Source of the DNA: Proteiniphilum propionicum
GTDB taxonomy: Bacteria > Bacteroidota > Bacteroidia > Bacteroidales > Dysgonomonadaceae
NCBI RefSeq assembly: GCF_022267555.1
Contig: NZ_CP073586.1
Location: 3,266,501 to 3,330,500, forward strand
Reading direction: 5' to 3'
Length of the DNA: 64,000 nucleotides
Position numbers and translations under genes: made by a program. The notes beneath the pieces were generated by a model, which saw nothing but the letters and a program-made list of their open reading frames with translations, was not told the origin of the DNA and did no database searches. Positions 45,140-54,495 of this stretch are shown here, piece by piece (position 1 is the stretch's first letter; every line of letters begins with the position of its first letter).

Positions 45140-45910
45140 TTATCCGTTAAGTTCTTTTAATCGTATTTTGGTGAGTACCTGTTTGGTATTCATCGGGAAA
45201 TCACCATCCATCATCCAGGAATAATAGCTTGGCTCGTTTTTAAGTACCTCACTGACCGGCTTCCCCTTATGTTTTCCGAAGTTGAACACCTCTACACCCT
45301 CTTCATTATAGATGAAACGTCCTGCAAAATCGACATTATTATTGAAGCTTGAGTACTCCTTAGATAATACATCTATATCATTTACCAAATCGGGATAGCG
45401 GTCGAGTTGCGACTTGAGCACTTCATAGGTCGCCATTGCATCTGCCTCAGCAGAGTGAGCATTATCCAGTTTTTTATCGCAGTAGAAAGCATATGCTGCC
45501 TCCAACGTACGCTGTTCTTTCTTGTGAAAGATGATTTGCACATCCACAAATTTACGTTTGCTCATATCGAAATCAACACCAGCACGAAGAAACTCCTCTG
45601 CCAGCATAGGCACATCGAACCTGCTGGAGTTGAACCCTGCCAGGTCGCACCCCTCCAACTGGTCGGCAAGTGATCTAGCTACCTGCCTAAAGGTGGGGCA
45701 ATCTTTCACATCTTCGTCAGTGATACCATGTATTGCCGTTGACTGCGGCGGAATGGGCATCTCGGGGTTTATACGTCTCGATTTGATTTCTTCCTTACCG
45801 TTTGGATATACTTTAAGAAACGATATTTCAACAATTCGATCGTGTGTGATATTTATTCCGGTAGTTTCCAGATCGAAAAAAACCAGCGGATTTTTAAGAT
45901 TCAATTCCAT
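45140..45910 (-). CDS. DnaQ-like 3'-5' exonuclease
   Basis: 256-residue DEDDh-type exonuclease related to the DNA polymerase III epsilon subunit. Exo I is FFDLETTGINITHDRIVE, exo II is LAGFNSSRFDVPMLAEEF and exo III is NAHSAEADAMATYEVL. The C-terminal ~75 residues include FNFGKHKGKPVSEVLKNEPS and YYSWMMDGDFP, a small extra domain often found in Bacteroidetes versions. It could proofread in the replicative polymerase or act in repair. It lies between dnaN and truA with gaps of 10 and 6 bases. Confidence 0.9.
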   Translation of the reverse strand: MELNLKNPLVFFDLETTGINITHDRIVEISFLKVYPNGKEEIKSRRINPEMPIPPQSTAIHGITDEDVKDCPTFRQVARSLADQLEGCDLAGFNSSRFDVPMLAEEFLRAGVDFDMSKRKFVDVQIIFHKKEQRTLEAAYAFYCDKKLDNAHSAEADAMATYEVLKSQLDRYPDLVNDIDVLSKEYSSFNNNVDFAGRFIYNEEGVEVFNFGKHKGKPVSEVLKNEPSYYSWMMDGDFPMNTKQVLTKIRLKELNG

Positions 45911-45920
45911 TTTATTCCCT

Positions 45921-47045
45921 TTAATCGTTCAGCATCATCGGCATAAGTAGCGTTAGCATATCCTCGTTATCCTCTTTCTCCACCGGCAGTATTAATCCGG
46001 CACGTGAAGGATCGGAAAGTTCTACTCGCACATCAGCAGAGGGAATATTATTAAGAATATCTATAAGGAACAACGCTTTAAACCCAATATTCATCACGTT
46101 GCCTTCATAAGTGCAGGGTATCGTCTCTTCTGCAGCAGTAAGAAAATCAATATCCTGCGCGGAAACAACAATTCTGTCTTCGGAGAGTTGCAACTTTACA
46201 AGGCTGCTTGAAGGATTTGAAAAGACAGCTACTCGCTTAAGTGCGTTCAAAAATGCCAGCCTGTCCAATGTAAACGTGTTGGGGTTATTTTGCGGAATTA
46301 CAGAGTTATAATTTGGATATCTACCCTCAACAAAGCGGCATACCATTTTGTATGTAGGCAGGGTAAAATATGCGTTGTTCTCATCAAATTTGACATCAAC
46401 TTTTCCCGTTTCCCTGGGAAGGAGAGATTTTAACAGGTTAGCCGGCTTTTTGGGAAGAATAAACGATGAGCGCCCCTCACCCTGGGCTTCAGAGGTAGTC
46501 ACTCGTACTAATTTGTGACCGTCGGAAGCTACAAAAGTGAGATCATCGGCTGTAATATCAAAATATATTCCGTTCATCACCGGACGAAGTTCATCATCGG
46601 CAGTAGCAAAAAAAGTCCGGTTGATTCCTGTGAAAAGGGTTTCTGCATCAATCTCAAGTGACATAGCAGAGTCATTAAGTGGTTTCGGTTCCGGATATTC
46701 ATCACCCTTCGATCCCACAAAATTGTATTTACCATTGTGGTAGTAGATAAACACCTCAAGGGTTTCATCATTGATATCGAAAGTGAGTGGCTGATCGGGA
46801 AGCTCACGCAGAGGATCGAGCAGATTTCTGGCATTAATAGCCAAAAATCCTTCACCTGTTGCACTGTTAACCTCAACCCATGTCTCCAATCGCGTTTCAC
46901 TATCGGCAGCCGTTAGTGTGAGCATATTATCTTTTAAATCCAAAAGGAAGCAATCCAGAATTGGTAATGTATTTTTGGTATTTATGACCCTGCTTATGGC
47001 CTGTAAATGATTCAACAATGTGGCGCTTGATACTACAAACTTCAT
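45921..47045 (-). CDS. dnaN: DNA polymerase III sliding clamp (beta subunit)
   Basis: 374-residue beta clamp with the three clamp domains in order. Visible landmarks: KFVVSSATLLNHLQAISRVI at the start, TLPILDCFLLDL, FVGSKGDEYPEPKP, MNGIYFDITADDLTFVASDG, KPANLLKSLLPRE and FVEGRYPNYNSVIPQ; the C-terminus ends LLMPMMLND. It is the processivity factor of the replicative polymerase. It is not next to dnaA or recF as in many genomes; here it leads a small operon with the exonuclease and truA. Confidence 0.96.
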   Translation of the reverse strand: MKFVVSSATLLNHLQAISRVINTKNTLPILDCFLLDLKDNMLTLTAADSETRLETWVEVNSATGEGFLAINARNLLDPLRELPDQPLTFDINDETLEVFIYYHNGKYNFVGSKGDEYPEPKPLNDSAMSLEIDAETLFTGINRTFFATADDELRPVMNGIYFDITADDLTFVASDGHKLVRVTTSEAQGEGRSSFILPKKPANLLKSLLPRETGKVDVKFDENNAYFTLPTYKMVCRFVEGRYPNYNSVIPQNNPNTFTLDRLAFLNALKRVAVFSNPSSSLVKLQLSEDRIVVSAQDIDFLTAAEETIPCTYEGNVMNIGFKALFLIDILNNIPSADVRVELSDPSRAGLILPVEKEDNEDMLTLLMPMMLND

Positions 47046-47220
47046 GATGATATATCTGTTTAATAAGTTTTAATGAGCAAATATATAAAATAATCCCGGA
47101 GGTTCTATCTATTTCAATATAATTTTATCAACACGCTCAACATGCTCCTCTCTTTGATGTCTTTTACTTTTAGGAGTATCCATTACACCATTTCTTGTTT
47201 CTGACTATTGAGCTCTAGCC

Positions 47221-48123
47221 TTACTTATTGCTTTTCCTGTTTCTGGGATGATGATTTATTATCTCCTGCCGCAAAAAGCTACGGTCTATATGGGTATATA
47301 TCTCTGTTGTAGTTATTTTCTCATGTCCCAGCATCTCCTGGATTACACGGATATTAGCACCTCTTTCGAGCAGATGCGTAGCAAACGAATGACGAAAAAC
47401 ATGCGGGCTGATCTCTTTTTGTATACCTGCCGCTTCGGCATACTGCCTTATGTAGTGAAAAACTGTTACACGCGAAATCGCCTTACCGCGTGAACTGACA
47501 AAAAGTACATCTTCGCTTCCTTTCCGAATATTAATCTGATTACGGTATGGTATCCAGTTCCTGATTTTCTGCACAGCCGTTTCGGAAATGGGGACTAACC
47601 GCTGTTTACTCCCTTTACCTTCCACACGGATAAAACCTTCCTCAAAAAAAAGATCTGAAAAACGCAGGTTTGTCAACTCCGATATACGCAGGCCACAACT
47701 ATAGAGCGTTTCGATAATTGCATAGTTACGTGTTCCCTCAGCTGTAGACAGATCTATTACGCTAAGAAGAGAATCAATCTCATTTAAGGATAATACCACG
47801 GGAAGTTTTAATCCGATCTTGGGCGATTCAAGCATTTCGCCGGGATTATCATCCCTGTAGTTATCAAGCAGAAGAAAGCGGAAAAAGGATTTTATCCCCG
47901 AGATAACGCGGGACATGGATCGGGGAGAAATTTTTTTATCGTGCAAATCGGCCACGAACTCCTCCAGATGATTCTGCCCTATGGAATTAAAAGTGAGTTG
48001 CCGCGACTCAGCGAAATTAATCAGTTTCTGCAGATCAGACATATAGGCTTCAATGGTGTTAGAAGAGAGCCCCTTTTCCAGCAGAAGATACCTTTTGTAT
48101 TTTTCAATCACCGGATTACTCAT
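47221..48123 (-). CDS. xerD: Tyrosine recombinase XerD
   Basis: 300-residue XerC/D-type recombinase. The N-terminal SAM-like domain begins YKRYLLLEKGLSSNTIEAY; catalytic residues lie in LYSCGLRISELTNL (Arg), GKGSKQRLVPI (Lys), SPHVFRHSFATHLLERGA (HxxR), MLGHEKITTTEIYTHID (His/Tyr). It resolves chromosome dimers at dif with a partner. Its start overlaps the end of the hybrid kinase gene by 8 bases, an unusual association. Confidence 0.93.
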   Translation of the reverse strand: MSNPVIEKYKRYLLLEKGLSSNTIEAYMSDLQKLINFAESRQLTFNSIGQNHLEEFVADLHDKKISPRSMSRVISGIKSFFRFLLLDNYRDDNPGEMLESPKIGLKLPVVLSLNEIDSLLSVIDLSTAEGTRNYAIIETLYSCGLRISELTNLRFSDLFFEEGFIRVEGKGSKQRLVPISETAVQKIRNWIPYRNQINIRKGSEDVLFVSSRGKAISRVTVFHYIRQYAEAAGIQKEISPHVFRHSFATHLLERGANIRVIQEMLGHEKITTTEIYTHIDRSFLRQEIINHHPRNRKSNK

Positions 48124-50635
48124 CGTCTTTGTTTTCAGACAGTTCTCTTATAAAAACATGTGCCTCGTCCACACTTTTTCTAATAGCATTAAACAAATAC
48201 TCCTCTTCCCCGGCAAATATAGGTTGCTCTCTCTCCAGTTGTTCCAGAAGAGTAATAACCTGCTTATCACCAATCATCCGGAAAAGCGGAAGCATTTTAT
48301 GAGAGAGATTGCCTGCTGATTTGTAATCTTGCCTATCAAAAAACTCTTTCAATGAGCCCAAATCTCTAACCATCTCATCAGAAAATGATTGCAGTATTTC
48401 CAAAGATATTTTCCTGTCTGTCCTCACAAAATTGATAAGTGCTCCAACACCTTTTTTTATTTCAGGCTTAGACTCAACGCGAAAGACAGGTTTCTTGTTA
48501 TTTTTTTGGGTCACATAGCGCAAAATAATACGATATAGCTGATCCTGAGTAAATGGTTTGATCAGAAAATCGGTAAACCCGTAACCTTTTACATCTGATG
48601 CTGAAAGATCTGAACGTGCCGACAAAGCTATGACTGGAATATCATCAATATTAATATTTTTGGTCTTTCTTAACTCCTGAATAACCTCAAAACCATTTGC
48701 TCCGGGCATCTGAAGATCAAGGAACATTAAATCGAACTTTGTTTTCTGAATGAGTGATGGCAAATTAAAAGTATTTACCTCTGAAATGCATTTCACCTTC
48801 ATATTCTCAAGCATCCCTGATATCATTTTTAATTGAATTGGATCGTCGTCAACTGCCAGAACAGAAATATCATTCAGATCATGCCTTTCAGAAAATTCAA
48901 CCGGTGCAGCTGCCTTTTCGGATAGTACCGGTTTCAGGGGAATTTTCACAATAAATTCAGAACCTGCTCCTTTTTTAGATTTAAGTATTATTTCACCCTT
49001 TAATATTTCAACAAATCTTTTTGTAATAGACAACCCAAGACCACTTCCATCTAAATTTCCGCTCTGGTCAGCACCTTCATCCAGCTGCTGAAACTCCCCG
49101 AAAATAAGCTGTTGTTCGTCAATATCAATTCCTATACCTGTATCGATAACTGAAAATATTAACCATTTGGCTGACTCCCACACCTCTTCTCCTGTGACAA
49201 TTAATATTCTCCCATTTAAAGTATATTTTACTGCGTTAGAGATAATGTTTCCCATAATTTGTCTGATCACATAAGGATCGCCATGACATTCAGAATCTAC
49301 CGACAGACAATTCTCTACTATATACTCCAGCCCTTTTTGTTCAGCAAGCGGCTTAAAGCTCGACACAGTTTCGTTCACCAGGCTGTAAAGATTAAAATCG
49401 GACTCCTTAGGCTGCCACGTACCCGATTCAAGCTTATGGTAATCGAGCAGCGTGGATACAAGTTGCAGCACGTGTTCTGCTGACTTTCTCATATTGCCGA
49501 GATAGGTGCTGCTTTTACGGTAGGCACCAGAATTCATCAAGTCAATAAATCCAATGATGGAACTCATAGGCGCCTTAATGTCGTGAGAGATGGTTAGCAT
49601 CAGTTTCTCACGTGAGAACAGCAATTCCGATATGCGCTTGTTGGATTCTTCAAGCTGTTTTCTGTAACGCTGGCTTCTGTTGATATCAACCAGAAATAGA
49701 ATACCGAATATGATAACAATCAGTATTGCCAGACATAGCGCAAAAAACATAGTGCGCTGCGATGATGAAAGTGCACGCTCCTTATCAATGATAAGCTGAA
49801 GAGATTTTTTTATCTCCTCCTGTTCTATTCCTTTCAACATTTCATCGATGCGATTTGTAAGCATTCGGTTGGTATGATTAAGCTCCTCCTGCCGTTCCAA
49901 AAAAGCCTTTTTAAACTGATTTTGCCGTTGCAGGTCGAGTGTTTCCGAATAGCGTACCTTGTTAATGAGGGTGTCGACAATCTTACTAAGGCTATTTTCT
50001 TCTACAACAGACCTGTTCTCAATTACGAGAGTTGAGTCGTTTGAGGGGACAAACACATCGCGGACCCGGTTCAAAAAGGTTCTACGTCCTTTCATTACTA
50101 CAGTAGTATCGCTTTGAGACTTGTCGCGATCCTTTATTTTACTATCTTCCAGATAATCTGAAATTTCCCTGTTAAGCTTTTTAGGTACATAGCTGCTCTC
50201 GGTTATACGGATAATCTCCGGCGCTTTCCCGATAGAATCCAGCAGTACAGCAACAGTTTTCAAATTCTCCTTTTTTTTGACTATAAGAAGTTTGATGGTG
50301 TCGAGCTCTTCCTCTCGGTAGGAATCTCTGGCAAGAATTTTTAATGAATCAAGACTAGAGTGGATTTCTGGAACAATAGAGTCGTATTTGGAGAAATATT
50401 GTTGCGCACCCTCGGCTGTGAATAGATTCTGCTCGCTCTCAATTTCATAAAGTTTAGACAGTACATTACCCACAAGCAGCAGTTCCGACATATCTTCGTT
50501 TTTAATTTTCTTATTGGAAAAATCGACAAGATAATTATAAATGGCAAGCAGCCCAATGGCCATGATAAATACTACCAGCAGATATCCGGCAATAACGGTT
50601 AATTTTATCTTTGAAAATCCTTTTTTTTTCATCAT
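48116..50635 (-). CDS. Hybrid histidine kinase with receiver and HPt domains
   Basis: 839-residue membrane kinase. Transmembrane segments at about 12-34 and 296-318 bound a 260-residue periplasmic helical sensor region. HisKA has TISHDIKAPMSSIIGF (His351); HATPase_c has NIISNAVKYTLNG and DGSGLGLSITKRF. A receiver domain (about 588-710) has VLAVDDDP, Asp640 in LMFLDLQMPG and Lys in LIKPFT. The C-terminal HPt domain has His779 in AGNLSHKMLPLF. This forms an internal His-Asp-His relay whose likely output is the NtrC-like regulator encoded 22 bases upstream. It ends overlapping xerD. Confidence 0.92.
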   Translation of the reverse strand: MMKKKGFSKIKLTVIAGYLLVVFIMAIGLLAIYNYLVDFSNKKIKNEDMSELLLVGNVLSKLYEIESEQNLFTAEGAQQYFSKYDSIVPEIHSSLDSLKILARDSYREEELDTIKLLIVKKKENLKTVAVLLDSIGKAPEIIRITESSYVPKKLNREISDYLEDSKIKDRDKSQSDTTVVMKGRRTFLNRVRDVFVPSNDSTLVIENRSVVEENSLSKIVDTLINKVRYSETLDLQRQNQFKKAFLERQEELNHTNRMLTNRIDEMLKGIEQEEIKKSLQLIIDKERALSSSQRTMFFALCLAILIVIIFGILFLVDINRSQRYRKQLEESNKRISELLFSREKLMLTISHDIKAPMSSIIGFIDLMNSGAYRKSSTYLGNMRKSAEHVLQLVSTLLDYHKLESGTWQPKESDFNLYSLVNETVSSFKPLAEQKGLEYIVENCLSVDSECHGDPYVIRQIMGNIISNAVKYTLNGRILIVTGEEVWESAKWLIFSVIDTGIGIDIDEQQLIFGEFQQLDEGADQSGNLDGSGLGLSITKRFVEILKGEIILKSKKGAGSEFIVKIPLKPVLSEKAAAPVEFSERHDLNDISVLAVDDDPIQLKMISGMLENMKVKCISEVNTFNLPSLIQKTKFDLMFLDLQMPGANGFEVIQELRKTKNINIDDIPVIALSARSDLSASDVKGYGFTDFLIKPFTQDQLYRIILRYVTQKNNKKPVFRVESKPEIKKGVGALINFVRTDRKISLEILQSFSDEMVRDLGSLKEFFDRQDYKSAGNLSHKMLPLFRMIGDKQVITLLEQLEREQPIFAGEEEYLFNAIRKSVDEAHVFIRELSENKDDE

Positions 50636-50657
50636 TGGTAATATATATAGTTATTTA

Positions 50658-51959
50658 TCAACCGCTTGTTGTAACATTATAGAGCTTGATCTTGTTGTAC
50701 AATGTTTTCCTGTCAATATTCAGTATAGTTGCTGCCATAGTCTTATTTCCTTTGGCCAGTTCAAGAGCCTCAAGTATTTTCTCTTTTTCATAGTTTTCCT
50801 TGCGAAGGCCCTCTATTGTTTTCACAGATATGTTGCGATCTCTTTTTTTCGGCATATTCCCGAACAGGCCAGAAACAACAGAAATATTAATATTTGTCCC
50901 TTCGGTAAGCAAAGCTGCTTTAATAATACAATTTTTCAGTTCCTGAATATTTCCGGGCCATTCATATCCGATGAGTGTATCCTGGAAGGCTGGATCGATA
51001 CTCTCAATTTTTTTGTCAAGGGTGATATTGGCGAACCTGAGAAAATAGGATGCGAGATACATTATTGCCTCTTTTTTCCCTTTCAGTGAGGGAAGGGTCA
51101 AACAATCCTTTTCGAGCAGGTAGTAAAGTTTTGGAATCAGATTTTTCTGTAAATTTCTTTTGCTCATCTCTGTGCTCATGACTACTTGTGTAAAATCATC
51201 GTCCCTTTTCTGTTTGGTTAAAATAGTCAGTAATTCGTCCTGCAGGTTGATGTTGAGCTTATCTACTTTCCGGATGTACAAAAGGCCACCCTTTGCCAAC
51301 TTGAATTTTTCCATTAAAATAGACCCTTTCTCATCAGTCTCATTAAACCGGCTATTTAAGCTGGCGGCATCTGTATATTGGTCAAAATCAAGCACAACAA
51401 GCGGTTTGGATAAATGAAGGCCTCTCTCGTATATGTATTTTACGGTAGATGCTTTCCCCGTTCCCCTGCCACCGATAATAAGCAGATGTCTGTTATTTTC
51501 GGTAACCTTGCTGAGTTTATAGAAAACCTGTTCATACTCACTGCCGGGAAGTTTTATGAAATCATTGGAAAAACGTTTTCTTTTAAGCCTGTTTTCCTGA
51601 ATATTAAACGCCTCGTCGATTTTCAGATAAAGCTGTTCAGGATCAATTGGTTTGGAAATATAATCCGCAGCACCTGATTTCATGGAAGCAACAGCAGTTT
51701 CAATATCGGCATATCCAGTCATCATGATTACAAGTATTTCAGAATCATATTTTGTAATCCATGATAAAAAGGCAAAACCATCGGTTTCAGGCATTCTTAT
51801 ATCACTTAGAATTAAATCAAACGGCTGTTCTTTCACCATCTGTTTTGCCTCTTTAACGCTTAAAGCCGTTTCGACATTGAAATTTTTCTTTACCAACCAC
51901 GATTTCAACATCAGACAGACTGTTACATTGTCGTCGATTATTAGTATGCTCTTATTCAT
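50658..51959 (-). CDS. NtrC-like response regulator with degenerate AAA+ domain
   Basis: 433-residue protein with the NtrC plan: receiver (about 1-115, Asp53 in LILSDIRMPETDG, Lys in ISKPIDPE), AAA+ domain (about 135-360) and Fis-type helix-turn-helix (about 390-430, KGNKTMAATILNIDRKTLYN). Walker A is kept as GGRGTGKAST, and WPGNIQELKN is present. But the GAFTGA loop that contacts sigma-54 is absent (the segment reads NETDEKGSILMEKFK), and Walker B, normally GTLFLDEI, reads GGLLYIRKV. It is therefore unlikely to remodel sigma-54 holoenzyme and may regulate by DNA binding alone. Upstream of the hybrid kinase gene on the same strand. Confidence 0.86.
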   Translation of the reverse strand: MNKSILIIDDNVTVCLMLKSWLVKKNFNVETALSVKEAKQMVKEQPFDLILSDIRMPETDGFAFLSWITKYDSEILVIMMTGYADIETAVASMKSGAADYISKPIDPEQLYLKIDEAFNIQENRLKRKRFSNDFIKLPGSEYEQVFYKLSKVTENNRHLLIIGGRGTGKASTVKYIYERGLHLSKPLVVLDFDQYTDAASLNSRFNETDEKGSILMEKFKLAKGGLLYIRKVDKLNINLQDELLTILTKQKRDDDFTQVVMSTEMSKRNLQKNLIPKLYYLLEKDCLTLPSLKGKKEAIMYLASYFLRFANITLDKKIESIDPAFQDTLIGYEWPGNIQELKNCIIKAALLTEGTNINISVVSGLFGNMPKKRDRNISVKTIEGLRKENYEKEKILEALELAKGNKTMAATILNIDRKTLYNKIKLYNVTTSG

Positions 51960-51999
51960 TCATTTTTTTTAAAGAATTACGTGCGTGTTGCTGTAGTTC

Positions 52000-52362
52000 T
52001 TATGATTCGCTGATATTTTCCTTTTCCAGTTCTCTGGGTATTGTAATTGCGGCATAAAGGAGAAAAACTGCGCCTGCTATCATTGACAATGCCCATTCGT
52101 TACGCTGCCTGAACATAAGGTATGTGGCAACTATCATCAGTGCACATGAAAAAATCTGGAAATTAAACAGCCTTTTACCCCGGATACTTTTCCCGGGATA
52201 GGGTTTTGTAACAGTCAGTGCAGAAAAGATTAACACTGACAGAGCCATTATCCATGGTGCTACAAACGGAGCAAACAGATAAAGGAGCGCTGAAAATAAT
52301 ATGCCTGAAGCGGCAATTCGAAATAATATATCTTTCATCTCACAGATATTATATTTACTCAA
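52000..52362 (-). CDS. Small membrane protein of unknown function
   Basis: 120 residues with four likely transmembrane segments (DILFRIAASGILFSALLYLF, APWIMALSVLIFSALTV, FQIFSCALMIVATYLMFR, ALSMIAGAVFLLYAAITI) and a charged tail ERELEKENISES-like. I recognise no function. It lies between the FtsB-like gene, which its start overlaps by 8 bases, and the NtrC-like gene, all on the minus strand. Confidence 0.75.
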   Translation of the reverse strand: MSKYNICEMKDILFRIAASGILFSALLYLFAPFVAPWIMALSVLIFSALTVTKPYPGKSIRGKRLFNFQIFSCALMIVATYLMFRQRNEWALSMIAGAVFLLYAAITIPRELEKENISES

Positions 52363-52660
52363 TAATGAAAATTTCTTCGTTTTCCTTTTTCATGAGATAA
52401 TTTTCTCGTGCGAATTTTTCCAGATCATCTCTATTTGATTTGAGTTCATTCAACTTTTCTTTATCAGCATCTGCCTGCTGCCGGTAAAAATCAATCTGGG
52501 ATTCAAGATCTTTGATCTGCGTTTCATATTTTATCCTTTTGGTTATGCTGCTGTCACTAAAGAAAAAAAGCATCACAATCAGTATCAGAAGGAAAATTAT
52601 CTGATAAGATGTAATGCCAAGTATTCTTTTTGATCCGAATTCTGTTATTTTAACTTTCAT
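52355..52660 (-). CDS. FtsB/DivIC-like septum formation protein
   Basis: 101 residues from the ATG at 52660 (MKVKITEFGSKRIL), preferred over a longer frame to 52714 without a signal. One transmembrane helix (about 18-36, IIFLLILIVMLFFF) is followed by a coiled coil (YETQIKDLESQIDFYRQQA, LNELKSNRDDLEKF) and the C-terminal ARENYLMKKENEEIFIIE, the typical end of Bacteroidetes FtsB-like proteins. These act in the divisome with FtsL and FtsQ. Confidence 0.82.
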   Translation of the reverse strand: MKVKITEFGSKRILGITSYQIIFLLILIVMLFFFSDSSITKRIKYETQIKDLESQIDFYRQQADADKEKLNELKSNRDDLEKFARENYLMKKENEEIFIIE

Positions 52661-52832
52661 ATAGTCCACACAGTGAGGTTTATTATCTTCACAAATATAA
52701 CCTGTTTTTTTCAAATATGCGAACCATTTATGCGAAATAAAATAAATATCCAGGCTACTATTTGGACAGATTGAACAAAATAAATTATCTTTACACTGTT
52801 GTAGAAAATTTTGTGATAATCTTTAAATATAT

Positions 52833-54476
52833 ATGATACGATTCTTTCTGACTACGCTCGCGGTAATATTTACCACCTTTTTATCACTTCCGTGCACTAA
52901 CCTACTCGTTGGGAAAAAAGCATCTGCCGACGGTTCGGTGCTTATCTCGTATGCTGCCGATTCATACTCCCTGTATGGAGAATTGTACCATTGGCCTGCA
53001 AGACAATACCGGCCCGGAGAAATGCTCAAGGTGCATGAATGGGATACCGGAAAATATCTGGGTGAAATACCACAAGTGCTTCAAACATATAATGTGACAG
53101 GGAATATGAACGAATATCAGCTTGCCATTGGAGAAACCACCTTTGGTGGGCGCGGAGAATTATCCGATTCCACCGGTATTATGGATTACGGAAGCCTTAT
53201 TTATATTACACTCCAACGTGCCAAAAATGCGCGTGAAGCCATTAGAATAATAACCGGCCTGGTAAAAGAACACGGTTATTACAGTTCCGGCGAATCGTTC
53301 TCTATTGCCGATCCTGATGAAGCATGGATAATGGAGATGATTGGGAAGGGCACCGGAAATAAAGGTGCTGTATGGGTGGCCGTGCGTATTCCCGACGACT
53401 GCGTGTCAGCACACGCTAACCAGGCTCGCATACAGCAGTTTCCGTTGAATGATCCGGAGAACTGCCTTTACTCACCCGATGTCATCTCTTTTGCCCGGGA
53501 GAAAGGTTATTTCAACGGTGATGATGCCGATTTCAGCTTTGCCAAGGCCTATGCCCCATTGGACTTCGGTGCACTCCGTTTTTGTGAAGCCCGTGTATGG
53601 TCGTTCTTCAATCGGGTGAACAGGGAAATGGGCAGGTATCTGCCTTATGCGCAGGGAAAGACAACCGACCCAATGCCGCTTTATATCAAACCTGACAGGA
53701 AACTGAGCGTTCATGATATTCAGGAAATGATGCGCGACCATTATGAAGGCACCGAACTGGACTGGCGCTTTGATGCGGGTGCAGGGCCTTTCAACTCTCC
53801 TTACCGCTGGTCGCCTCTCACATTTGAGGTTGACTCCGTTCAATACTGCAATGAACGTCCCATATCTACACAGCAGACGGCATTCTCTTTTGTAGCGCAG
53901 ATGCGTTCATGGTTGCCCAATGAAATTGGAGGTATTCTCTGGTTCGGTATTGACAACGCTGCCCAGACAGTATATTACCCGTTCTATTGTGGACATAACG
54001 AGATACCTCACGAAATGGCTGAGGGTAATGGTGATCTGCTGAGCTTCTCGTGGACATCAGCATTCTGGGTGCATAACTGGGTCTCCAACATGGTTTATAC
54101 ACGGTATAGAGATATGAGTGCCGACATGAAAAAGGTACAAACTAAGTTAGAAGATCAATATAGAGAATCTCAGCCCGGGGTAGAAAAACATGCTGCCGAA
54201 CTCCACAAGCAGTCGCCCTCTGAAGCAGTTCACTACCTTACTCAGTATACAAACAATCTGGTTAAAGAGGGTGTAGCGGAATGGAAAAAACTGGGTGAAT
54301 ACCTTATGGTTAAATATGTTGACGGTGTTATTAAAAGAGAGGAGGACGGCCAGTTTAAACGCAATGCCTATGGACAACCTGCATCTCCAATACGGCCGGG
54401 TTATCCAGATGAATACTACAGAAAGATAGTAGAACAGACCGGCGATAAATATAAAGTAAACACAATTGAAAAATAG
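52833..54476 (+). CDS. C69 (U34) family dipeptidase
   Basis: 547-residue secreted peptidase of the N-terminal nucleophile class. The signal region MIRFFLTTLAVIFTTFLSLP is followed by Cys21 in PCTNLLVGKKASADGS, which becomes the nucleophile after processing. Other family segments: NEYQLAIGETTFGGRGEL, YITLQRAKNAREAIRI, DPDEAWIMEMIG and SAHANQARI. Related enzymes hydrolyse dipeptides from protein digestion. It stands 19 bases before the phosphoglucomutase gene on the same strand; a shared transcript is possible. Confidence 0.9.
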   Translation: MIRFFLTTLAVIFTTFLSLPCTNLLVGKKASADGSVLISYAADSYSLYGELYHWPARQYRPGEMLKVHEWDTGKYLGEIPQVLQTYNVTGNMNEYQLAIGETTFGGRGELSDSTGIMDYGSLIYITLQRAKNAREAIRIITGLVKEHGYYSSGESFSIADPDEAWIMEMIGKGTGNKGAVWVAVRIPDDCVSAHANQARIQQFPLNDPENCLYSPDVISFAREKGYFNGDDADFSFAKAYAPLDFGALRFCEARVWSFFNRVNREMGRYLPYAQGKTTDPMPLYIKPDRKLSVHDIQEMMRDHYEGTELDWRFDAGAGPFNSPYRWSPLTFEVDSVQYCNERPISTQQTAFSFVAQMRSWLPNEIGGILWFGIDNAAQTVYYPFYCGHNEIPHEMAEGNGDLLSFSWTSAFWVHNWVSNMVYTRYRDMSADMKKVQTKLEDQYRESQPGVEKHAAELHKQSPSEAVHYLTQYTNNLVKEGVAEWKKLGEYLMVKYVDGVIKREEDGQFKRNAYGQPASPIRPGYPDEYYRKIVEQTGDKYKVNTIEK

Positions 54477-54495
54477 ATAAATTCATTGCTTGAAT

